A stretch of 5,486 bases of DNA from Chromatiales bacterium (GTDB lineage: Bacteria > Pseudomonadota > Gammaproteobacteria > Chromatiales > Chromatiaceae): NCBI GenBank assembly GCA_024639625.1, contig JAHEIA010000247.1:1-5486 (forward strand). The letters are read 5' to 3'. Shown piece by piece: positions 1 through 5,486 of this stretch. The notes under the pieces were generated by a model, which was not told where the DNA came from, searched no databases, and worked only from the letters and a program-made list of their open reading frames with translations. Made by a program: the position numbers and the translations under genes. Positions within the stretch are counted from its first letter, which is position 1. Each line of letters begins with the position of its first letter.

Positions 1-472
1 GGCCGGGAGGCCGATCCGCGTCAAGCGCCAAACGCCCATGGTCGCGGCGCCAGCATAGGCCGCTCACGTGGTAGACGTCGCCGGTCCCATCAAACCGCTC
101 GGGGCATGCATCCTGGAGCAGTTTTCCGGTAAATGCCGGCACCCCCGGGTGGTCCTCGATGGCCCGGGCAAAGCCGGCGAGCCAATCCGGCTCGGCAAAG
201 GCGTCGGGATTCAGCAAGGCGATCCATTTTCCGGCGGCCCGCCTCGCCGCAAGATTGTTGGCTGCCGCGAAGCCGAGGTTGCGTTCGAGGGTGATCAGCG
301 TCACTTCCGGGTGTTGATCCCTCAGCCAAGCGGAAGTCCCGTCCGTGCTCGCGTTATCTACCACGATGATCTCGCTCGGCACCAAGCGCTGGCCAGCCAG
401 CGCCGCCAGACAGCGCGGCAAGTAGATCGCCGCGTTCCAACTCACGACAATGACACTGATTTCCGTTGTCAT
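1..472 (-). CDS. Family 2 glycosyltransferase, C-terminus beyond window edge
   Basis: This is the first 157 codons of a GT-A fold glycosyltransferase that would move a sugar from a nucleotide-sugar donor to a growing glycan on the cytoplasmic face. It opens with the typical first beta strand (ISVIVVSWNA, residues 5-14). The donor-binding segment VVDNASTDGT follows at about residues 37-46, then RNLGFAAANN (about 64-73) and NPDAF (about 89-93), which sits where the family has its DXD-like metal/nucleotide site. The later segment GDVYHVSGLCWRR is typical of WbbL/rhamnosyltransferase-like members, but the sugar cannot be assigned. The ATG at 472-470 has a good GGGAG Shine-Dalgarno at 485-481, eight bases upstream. 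It lies 51 bases after the dehydratase stop, in the same orientation, so it is probably the third gene of the operon. The frame is open to the window edge with no sign of damage. The family call is firm; the acceptor and donor are unknown. Confidence 0.92.
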   Translation of the reverse strand, partial: MTTEISVIVVSWNAAIYLPRCLAALAGQRLVPSEIIVVDNASTDGTSAWLRDQHPEVTLITLERNLGFAAANNLAARRAAGKWIALLNPDAFAEPDWLAGFARAIEDHPGVPAFTGKLLQDACPERFDGTGDVYHVSGLCWRRDHGRLALDADRPPG

Positions 473-487
473 GGCGAAAGCTCCCGG

Positions 488-514
488 CGGTTGGAGCGAG
501 CGGACACCCAACCG
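488..514. repeat. Inverted repeat in the dehydratase-GT2 gap
   Basis: CGGTTGG (488-494) and CCAACCG (508-514) are perfect 7-bp complements around a 13-base loop, within the 51-base gap between two minus-strand genes. In the mRNA the stem would end just upstream of the GGGAG ribosome site (485-481) of the glycosyltransferase gene. No T-run follows on the minus strand, so it does not look like an intrinsic terminator. It could be an intercistronic stem or chance in GC-rich DNA. Confidence 0.3.
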
Positions 515-523
515 GGGCGCGGT

Positions 524-2364
524 TCAGCTTGCCCCGGCCAGATCCACCGGCGCACTCGCAACCGGCTCCGCTGCGTATTCCGGGACGAACCAGCGCAGCG
601 CCTGCATCAGTACCTGGTCATCATATTCGCCGCAGCCGCATTCCAGCTCCACCAGTTTTTCGTTCAACTGGCGCCATTCGACCTGCCGGCAACGCGCCAG
701 AAGGATCTTCTCATTGCCCGTTTCTTCCAGTTCCTCGCCGGCGTGAAACAATTCTTCCCTCAGCTTTTCCCCAGGTCGGAGGCCGGTGTAGACGATCTCG
801 ATATCCTCACCAGGGGTCTTTCCGGAAAGCCGGATCATCTGATCCGCCAGGAACCCGATGCGGACCGGCTTATCCATATCCAACACGAAGATCTCGCCCC
901 CTTTTCCGATGACCGCCGCCTGCATGATGAGCTGGCAGGCCTCCCGGATTGTCATGAAGTAGCGCTCCATATCGGGGTGTGTCACCGTCACCGGTCCGCC
1001 CGCGGAGATCTGCCGCTGGAACAAAGGCACGACACTACCGGCCGAACCCAGGACATTGCCGAAACGGACCGTGATAAACCGCGTCGCGGAGTGCTGGTTG
1101 AAGTTCTGGCAGTAGATCTCCGCCACCCGCTTGCTGGCCCCCATCAGATTCGCCGGATTGACGGCCTTGTCGGTGGAAATAAAGATGAACTCCGAACAAC
1201 CAAAGCTGTTTGCCGCTTGCGCCACCACCTTGGTGCCCAAAACATTGTTGCGCACGGCTTCCCTGAGCTGGCTCTCCAACAGCGGCACCTGCTTATACGC
1301 CGCGGCGTGGAACACGATCTGCGGCCGATGAATCTCAAACGCGCGTTGCACCGCGACCGGGTCTGCGACGTCGCTGAGGTGAATCGGCAGAGGGATCCCC
1401 GCCGCGAGCTCAGCCAATTCCCTTTCCACAGCGTAGAGGTTGTACTCACTGTTCTCAAACAGGATCAGTGCCGCAGGCTCAAGCTGCGCAATCTGGCGAC
1501 ACAGATCCGTTTGCCTTTCAATCCCGCCCTGATCGAGGGCCAATCCAGGGAGATCGGCTTGCGACCGAGCAGGTCCTCGATGGAGACCTCGCGCAGCTGA
1601 TCAATGCTCAGCCGCCCGGACATCAAGGCATCCAGGCGCGGCACCGTGCGGAAAGGGATACCACTGCGTTCGGCGAGGCCTACCAAACGCCTGAAGCGTT
1701 CCGGTTCGGCCGAGGGGACGGCCAGCAGGATGATATCGATGGCCAAGTCGTTCACTAGCTTGGGAAGCTGATCGCTGCCGCCGAGCACACGCACACCGAG
1801 GATTTCGTTACCCCATTTGCCCCGGTCATCGTCAACAAAGGCGATCGGCTGGTAGGAGGGCTGTTTGCTGCGCAACAGATCGCGCACCAGCATCTCTCCA
1901 CCTCTGCCGGCACCGACGATCAGCACGCGACGCCCTGGATCGAGCCGGAAACGGTGGTCTTTGAGCCAGCGGTAGAGCAAGCGCGGGGCGCTGAGAAAGA
2001 CCACCAGCAAGAGCCCGTAGAGCACCGGCACCGAGCGCGGTACACCTTGCAGACGAGTCGCCGCGAATATCGCCGCCATGGCGAGCACCAAACCCACCGC
2101 AACCGCCTTCAGGATGCGCGCGAGATCCGGCATCGAGGCAAATCGCCAGACGCCCCGGTACAAGCCGAAGAAGCGAAAAACCAACCCCTGTATCGGGATC
2201 AGGAACAACAGGTCCCAGAGCGCGTAACCCATGATCGGCGCAGGGATCTCTCCGAGATTGAAGCGAAACCAGTAGGCTGCAAACCAAGCCAGCGGGATCA
2301 TCATCAGGTCGTGAACAAAGGCCACCCCGCGGCTCAATAGGCGGTTCATTGCCCCGATGTTCAC
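524..2364 (-). pseudogene. WbpM/CapD-type nucleotide-sugar 4,6-dehydratase, broken by internal deletion
   Basis: Intact relatives (WbpM, CapD, FlaA1/PglF family) are inner-membrane-anchored enzymes that convert UDP-GlcNAc to the 4-keto-6-deoxy sugar used in O-antigen or capsule synthesis. The first frame (2364 to about 1504, 287 codons) has four predicted membrane segments (about residues 14-34, 47-65, 86-102, 112-128). A first Rossmann domain follows with VLIVGAGRGG (147-156), then VSIEDLLGRKPISLD and GLKGKRI. The second frame (about 1504 to 524, 326 codons) resumes at LCRQIAQLEP. It keeps HAAAYKQVPLLE, the active-site block ISTDKAVNPANLMGASKR with M-x3-K in place of Y-x3-K, RFGNVLGSAGSVVPLF and GLRPGEKLREELF. 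The expected loop VLVTGAGGSIGSE between GKR and LCRQ is absent and the frame shifts there. Read from the first frame, translation stops at 1465 after 299 residues, leaving only the membrane and first Rossmann domains. The start is GTG at 2364 (GTGA overlap with the upstream stop, GGGGAAG nearby); ATG at 2349 is an alternative. No other damage is seen. Confidence 0.88.
1502..1510 (-). other. Deletion/frameshift junction in the dehydratase gene
   Basis: On the minus strand the bases ACGGATCTG join two frames. Upstream they read AAA CGG ATC (K-R-I of GLKGKR); downstream they read CTG TGT CGC (L-C-R of LCRQIA). Relatives have about 14 residues (consensus VLVTGAGGSIGSEL) between R and C, that is about 42 bases, whereas only five are present here. 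The missing length is therefore about 37 bases, which is 1 modulo 3 and accounts exactly for the frame change. The consensus is from knowledge of the family; the junction and frames are read directly. Confidence 0.85.
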
Positions 2365-3410
2365 GCCACGCTTCCCCGGGGACCTCGATCATCGCCGAGT
2401 CGTCGCGTAAGCCATGCGATCGCCAGATAACCAAGTGCCCATAGCGCCAGCCCGAACCATTGCACCAGCGTGGTTGCGTGAACCAGCAGCAGCGCCGACC
2501 CAGCAGCCGCCAAGATCAGCAGATAGGCGGCTGCAAGGGTTCTTGCCTGCCCCCATCCGCTGGTTACCAGGCGCTGGTAACAGTGGTTTCTGTGGGGCTC
2601 CCAAATACGCTCCCCGCGGACCAGCCGGCGCAGCAAGGTCAGGGTGGCATCGAATAAAAAGGGGGAAAACACGAGTAGCGCCGCCCACAACGGAAACACC
2701 TCTTCACGGCTTCCCCGGATCACCGCCATCGCGACCATCAAGCCGAGACTCGCAGCGCCGCAATCACCCATGAAGATGCGCGCCGGCGGCAGATTCCAGA
2801 GCAAAAATCCTGCCACGCCAGCGACCACGGCCGCGTTGGCAAAGGCGTAAGAGGCGTCTCCAGCAAGATGGCCCAGGACCGCCAGAGCGGCGAACCCAGC
2901 CACCGCCATACCCCCGGCCAAGCCGTCCATGCCATCCATAAAGTTGTAAAGATTCACCATCCATACGATAAAGAAAAAGCTCACCAGCGCGGCTAGCGGT
3001 TCCGTCATTTCCAGGCGAATTCCGGGCAGATCGAGCTGCGCGAAGCGAAACCCCTCGGCTACAAGAAGCGCCGCGACCGCACCATGAACCAGCAGACGGA
3101 TCCCCGGACGTACGCCATGCAGGTCGTCCCACAGACTGATCGCGGCGATCGGCAGCAGCCCGTAGACGACCCACGACCAACCGCCGGGGCGCAACCCGTT
3201 CGCTGCACCGGCGAGCCAGGCCAGAACGATGGCGAGCAAAAAGGCGATCCCGCCGCTCCTGGGGATCGGCGACATGTGCAGCGAACGTTCGTTCGGGTGA
3301 TCCAACAGATGGCACCAGGAAGACGCCTGGAAGCACCACCACGTCAAGCCCCAAGCGCCGACGAAAGCGCTGAGCAATATCGCCCATTGCCACCAACCCG
3401 AAAGAATCAT
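2361..3410 (-). CDS. WecA/WbpL-like polyprenyl-phosphate sugar-1-phosphate transferase (MraY-like superfamily)
   Basis: This 349-residue polytopic membrane protein belongs to the family that transfers a sugar-1-phosphate (GlcNAc or a modified HexNAc) from its UDP form to undecaprenyl phosphate, the first committed step of O-antigen-type glycan assembly. All family landmarks are visible. They are DHPNERSLHMSPIPRSGG (37-54), the metal-binding DD pair in LWDDLHG (D95, D96), NLYNFMDGMDGLAGG (153-167), FMGDCGAASLG (213-223, where many relatives have GDxGS) and the cytoplasmic histidine loop PHRNHCYQRL (272-281). Hydrophobic stretches throughout fit about ten or eleven membrane helices, and the length is normal. 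The ATG at 3410 has a moderate AGGT four bases upstream. The gene ends in a GTGA overlap with the dehydratase, suggesting coupled translation. The arrangement resembles wbpL-wbpM of Pseudomonas aeruginosa. Sugar specificity cannot be read from sequence. It is expected to be transcribed from the TATAAT promoter at 3448-3443. Confidence 0.94.
   Translation of the reverse strand: MILSGWWQWAILLSAFVGAWGLTWWCFQASSWCHLLDHPNERSLHMSPIPRSGGIAFLLAIVLAWLAGAANGLRPGGWSWVVYGLLPIAAISLWDDLHGVRPGIRLLVHGAVAALLVAEGFRFAQLDLPGIRLEMTEPLAALVSFFFIVWMVNLYNFMDGMDGLAGGMAVAGFAALAVLGHLAGDASYAFANAAVVAGVAGFLLWNLPPARIFMGDCGAASLGLMVAMAVIRGSREEVFPLWAALLVFSPFLFDATLTLLRRLVRGERIWEPHRNHCYQRLVTSGWGQARTLAAAYLLILAAAGSALLLVHATTLVQWFGLALWALGYLAIAWLTRRLGDDRGPRGSVA
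2563..2581. repeat. 8-bp stem, 3-base loop hairpin inside the transferase gene
   Basis: GTTACCAG (2563-2570) and CTGGTAAC (2574-2581) are perfect complements around GCG. The bases encode YQRLVT of the histidine loop (PHRNHCYQRLVTSG). An overlapping odd palindrome CTGGTTACCAG lies at 2560-2570. It is probably a consequence of codon choice; no function is implied. Confidence 0.3.
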
Positions 3411-3442
3411 CCCGACCTGCAGGATTACCAGCCAAACATGCT

Positions 3443-3448
3443 ATTATA
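3443..3448 (-). promoter_or_regulatory. Perfect -10 box (TATAAT) for the minus-strand glycan operon
   Basis: The plus-strand bases ATTATA read TATAAT on the minus strand, an exact sigma-70 -10 hexamer in otherwise GC-rich DNA. Transcription would start near 3435-3437, giving a leader of about 25 bases before the ATG at 3410. There is no good -35: at 17-bp spacing the hexamer is GCCAAC, which is part of a dyad (3449-3472). There is no TG extension upstream of the -10 either. The promoter may therefore be weak or need an activator. Confidence 0.6.
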
Positions 3449-3472
3449 CGCCAACCTCGCATTCCGTTGGCG
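3449..3472. promoter_or_regulatory. Candidate operator: 7-bp dyad with 10-bp spacer
   Basis: CGCCAAC (3449-3455) and GTTGGCG (3466-3472) are exact reverse complements, with half-site centres 17 bp apart. The inner edge abuts the minus-strand TATAAT, and the outer half-site occupies the -35 position. This placement is what a repressor or activator site would show. It also lies in the only intergenic region between two divergent gene groups, so it could serve both. The regulator is unknown and chance occurrence is possible. Confidence 0.35.
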
Positions 3473-3520
3473 AACAAGTTCCCGTTGATTTTCAGTCGCT
3501 TGTCATCATTGGAGTCAAGC

Positions 3521-3538
3521 ATCGCCCGTTTCGGCGAT
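3521..3538 (+). repeat. Small hairpin just before the GT-C-like gene start
   Basis: ATCGCC (3521-3526) and GGCGAT (3533-3538) pair perfectly around CGTTTC, ending two bases before the ATG at 3541. It occupies the place where a Shine-Dalgarno would be expected. The only SD-like sequence is GGAG at 3511-3514, too far from this ATG. It could limit initiation at 3541 or indicate that the real start lies downstream. Confidence 0.3.
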
Positions 3539-3540
3539 CG

Positions 3541-5208
3541 ATGACGGCTGCGATCGAGCAAGACCCGTCCCGGGGCAATCGCCCGCAGCGGCGAGATGCT
3601 GGAGTGAGCCGGACGGGCGACCATCGGCCAGCGCTCCCCGTTCCCGCGCAAGCAGCGCAGCCGGACCCCGCCCCACATCCGCGCTGGGTCGATATCGCCG
3701 CATTCGCGGTTCTGGGTAGCCTTTTGCTCTCCGCTTGGCTGATCGCCACGACGGACAAGATCAACCCCGACGGCGCCTTGTACATCGACACCGCCAAGCG
3801 TCTTCTGAGCGGCGATGTCGCGGCCGCGTATCAGCTCTACCCCTGGCCGTTCTTCTCCGCCTGCATCGCCCTGATAAGCCATGCCTCAGGTATGCACCCG
3901 GAGACCTCGGCGCTAACGCTGAACGCACTGCTAGCCGGCGTGCTCAGCCTGTCCTTCGTCGGTGTGGTGCGGTCGCTCGGCGGGGACCGAAAGACGCTGC
4001 TCTTCGCAGCCCTGGTGATCCTCACCTTTCCTTATCTCAACGAGAAGCGGGCCGAGGTCATCCGCGATATCGGGTACTGGTCGTTGTATCTCCTGGGCCT
4101 GTGGCTTTTTCTGCGCTACTTCCGACTCCCCTCCTGGCGGCGTGCCCTGCCATGGGGAGCGGTAACCCTGCTGGCGGTCGCCTTTCGCATCGAGGGGCTC
4201 GCGATCCTTGCGCTCTTGCCCGGGACACTTTTGTGGCGCAGCGACACGCCGCCGGACCGGCGTCTACGCATCACTGCGACGGCCTACAGCGTCCCCGCGG
4301 CGGCTGCCGTCGCGTTGCTGGTTGCCGTTGTGCTGAACCCCGAGTTGGTGAAGTACAGTGGGCGCCTGTTCGAACCGGTGAATTGGCTAAACCAACTTTG
4401 GGCGGCACTGTCCCAAGGACTGGACGAGAAAGCAAGGCTGCTGCAGGCGGAGGTCTTTCGACCCACCCTCGGCGCTTATGCCCGCCACACCGCGGACGGT
4501 GCCTATTCCTTCCTGCTCGCGGGCATCGCGGGCATCGTACTGTTCAAGCTCGTATCCACCCTGACGCCCCTTTACAGCGGTCTGCTCCTGATTCCGCGAT
4601 TTCGCCGCCGCCTGGTATTGGATTCCGCTGCGCGGTGCACTTTGGCCGGCCTCATCGCCATCAATCTTGCCATTCTGCTGGTCTATGTCGTGCAGACCTA
4701 TTTTCTTTCCTCGCGTTTTGCCTTTGCGCTTGCGCTCACGCTGCTGCTGCCGGTTCCGTTCGCGCTGGCCTCGCTCCATGACCACTGGCTCCGCGGCAGA
4801 GGAGCGAGGCGGGGTCGGCGCTGGGCGTATCCGCTGTACGCGGCCGCTCTGCTGGTGATGGCGCTGAGCGGCCTGATCACCACCTCGCCGTCCAAGCAGT
4901 ATGTCATGGACGCGGGCCACTGGATCCGCGACAACCTCCCCGGGGACGCCCGCTTGCTGACCAACGTGATTCTGGTCGACTACTACAGCGAGCGCGGAGT
5001 CGCCTGGGAGGCGCGCGCGCGATACCGGCTGCCACCGCCGTCACCCCTGGGAAGCTACGATTTCGCAGCAATCGAGAAGCGATCCGGACGTTTTCCGGCA
5101 GGCTGGCAAGCAATTGCCGCAGAGCAATCCGTGCGTCCCGTGGCAAGCTTCGACAATTCCCGTAACGACGGGATCACGATCTTCCAAATCCTGCAGCGGA
5201 CGCCCTGA
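3541..5208 (+). CDS. Polytopic membrane protein, probable GT-C (PMT/ArnT-like) glycosyltransferase
   Basis: The protein has 555 residues with about ten to twelve hydrophobic segments, roughly at 49-70, 103-118, 127-143, 151-166, 176-195, 205-231, 248-266, 321-352, 367-387, 391-411 and 428-446, and a soluble tail of about 110 residues. Several traits match GT-C enzymes, which use polyprenyl-phosphate sugars on the periplasmic side. NPDGALYIDTAKRLLSGD (75-92) in the first outer loop carries an Asp (D77) at the usual catalytic-Asp position. RAEVIRDIGYW (170-180) is a second loop motif, and SSRFAFALALTLLLPVPFAL lies near the last helices. No nucleotide-sugar domain is seen. It may glycosylate the lipid-linked glycan or lipid A; substrate and acceptor are unknown. 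The first 48 residues are Pro/Arg/Ala-rich and lack a signal. The ATG at 3541 has no close ribosome site, so GTG at 3604 (residue 22) is a possible alternative start. It is transcribed away from the transferase operon and precedes another glycosyltransferase gene by 38 bases. Confidence 0.8.
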   Translation: MTAAIEQDPSRGNRPQRRDAGVSRTGDHRPALPVPAQAAQPDPAPHPRWVDIAAFAVLGSLLLSAWLIATTDKINPDGALYIDTAKRLLSGDVAAAYQLYPWPFFSACIALISHASGMHPETSALTLNALLAGVLSLSFVGVVRSLGGDRKTLLFAALVILTFPYLNEKRAEVIRDIGYWSLYLLGLWLFLRYFRLPSWRRALPWGAVTLLAVAFRIEGLAILALLPGTLLWRSDTPPDRRLRITATAYSVPAAAAVALLVAVVLNPELVKYSGRLFEPVNWLNQLWAALSQGLDEKARLLQAEVFRPTLGAYARHTADGAYSFLLAGIAGIVLFKLVSTLTPLYSGLLLIPRFRRRLVLDSAARCTLAGLIAINLAILLVYVVQTYFLSSRFAFALALTLLLPVPFALASLHDHWLRGRGARRGRRWAYPLYAAALLVMALSGLITTSPSKQYVMDAGHWIRDNLPGDARLLTNVILVDYYSERGVAWEARARYRLPPPSPLGSYDFAAIEKRSGRFPAGWQAIAAEQSVRPVASFDNSRNDGITIFQILQRTP

Positions 5209-5246
5209 GTCAGGCAGAGGCGATCCTCCGAAACCACGGGCTCAAG

Positions 5247-5486
5247 ATGGCGAATCCGCACCTCCTTTTCGTGTCCAAAGGCGAGTCCGCATCCTCTACC
5301 CGTTACCGCGCGCTGCAATATTTTCCGCTGCTGCGGCGCAACGGTTGGCAACCGCAGCACCTAACCGACGACCGCTCCTTGTCCGGGAGACTTCGCATTC
5401 TCCAAGCGGCACGCCGTGCGCAGCTGGTTGTGGTTCTGCGTCGGCCCTTCGCCAATCCCTTTCGTTCCCTCCTCGCCAGAGAGGCT
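5247..5486 (+). CDS. Probable glycosyltransferase (GT4/GT1-like), N-terminal 80 codons only
   Basis: An ATG at 5247 opens a frame that stays open to the window edge. The product begins with a hydrophobic strand (PHLLFVSKGE), followed by SASSTRYRALQYFPLLRRNGWQ (about residues 14-35). The pattern of Ser/Thr-Arg-Tyr-Arg followed by a helix and Gly-Trp is common at the N-terminus of GT-B glycosyltransferases. A second strand LVVVLRRPF (60-68) resembles their usual 'VVVxRKxF' segment. The catalytic C-terminal domain lies outside the window, so the family assignment rests on the N-terminal pattern only. No strong Shine-Dalgarno precedes the ATG (ACGGGCTCAAG), but no other ATG or GTG lies in this frame back to the preceding stop at 5206-5208. 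The 38-base gap suggests co-transcription with the GT-C-like gene. Confidence 0.7.
   Translation, partial: MANPHLLFVSKGESASSTRYRALQYFPLLRRNGWQPQHLTDDRSLSGRLRILQAARRAQLVVVLRRPFANPFRSLLAREA

Noticed and set aside
1502..1510. Programmed ribosomal frameshift at the dehydratase break
   Set aside because: There is no slippery heptamer, and a frameshift would not restore the missing GxxGxxG residues needed for catalysis.
1465..1543. Two separate, overlapping genes instead of one broken dehydratase
   Set aside because: The two translations match the N- and C-terminal parts of one known family in the correct order. The second has only an internal TTG as a start, and the cofactor loop that should lie exactly at the join is missing.
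68..1600. Long plus-strand open frame of 510 codons opposite the GT2 and dehydratase genes
   Set aside because: It is Arg/His/Gln-rich with no recognisable domain, and it runs across two unrelated minus-strand genes that have clear family motifs. It is a GC-rich antisense shadow.
3485..3513. Plus-strand promoter with TTGATT as -35
   Set aside because: No -10-like hexamer lies at 16-18 bases spacing; the candidates (CATTGG, ATTGGA) match poorly.
3534..3557. GCGATCGA direct repeat as a HIP1-like or iteron element
   Set aside because: There are only two copies, not the GCGATCGC octamer of HIP1, and part of it is coding sequence. No origin or plasmid feature is nearby.
2764..3882. Minus-strand open frame of 372 codons across the intergenic region
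   Set aside because: It runs through the divergent promoter region and out of frame through the WecA-like gene and antisense to the GT-C-like gene. Its translation is low-complexity Arg/Gly/Ala-rich, without motifs.
5011..5020. (GC)5 dinucleotide run as a phase-variable repeat
   Set aside because: It is too short for efficient slippage and encodes an ordinary Ala-Arg stretch in the GT-C-like protein.

Overview
The window is a GC-rich piece of a bacterial surface-polysaccharide (O-antigen, LPS or exopolysaccharide) locus. It contains two divergent gene groups that meet at a 130-base intergenic region (3411-3540). The protein families, and the WbpL-like then WbpM-like gene order known from the Pseudomonas aeruginosa B-band O-antigen locus, suggest a Pseudomonadota genome, most likely gammaproteobacterial. 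I cannot name a genus from this window.

Minus strand, in transcription order: a WecA/WbpL-like polyprenyl-phosphate sugar-1-phosphate transferase (3410-2361), which would start the lipid-linked glycan; then a membrane-anchored WbpM/CapD-type nucleotide-sugar 4,6-dehydratase (2364-524), overlapping the first gene by 4 bases; then, after 51 bases, the start of a family 2 glycosyltransferase (472-1, cut by the window edge). A perfect TATAAT box at 3448-3443 lies just upstream of this operon.

Plus strand: a polytopic membrane protein resembling GT-C (PMT/ArnT-like) glycosyltransferases (3541-5208), then after 38 bases the first 80 codons of a probable soluble glycosyltransferase (5247-5486, cut by the window edge).

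The main surprise is in the dehydratase. Its reading frame breaks at about 1502-1510, and the codons for the second, catalytic dinucleotide-binding loop (expected GxxGxxG, between GKR and LCRQ) are absent. Both sides of the break are otherwise well-preserved protein sequence. By family comparison about 37 bases are missing, which both removes the cofactor loop and shifts the frame. This is a recent loss-of-function deletion or an assembly error; a one-base sequencing slip cannot explain it.

The intergenic region also holds a 7-bp dyad that abuts the minus-strand -10 box and covers the place where a -35 box would be, and a small hairpin just before the plus-strand start codon. I found no tRNA, rRNA, CRISPR array, insertion sequence or convincing terminator. 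The picture is an accessory but recognisable glycan-assembly locus, not an obviously new system.
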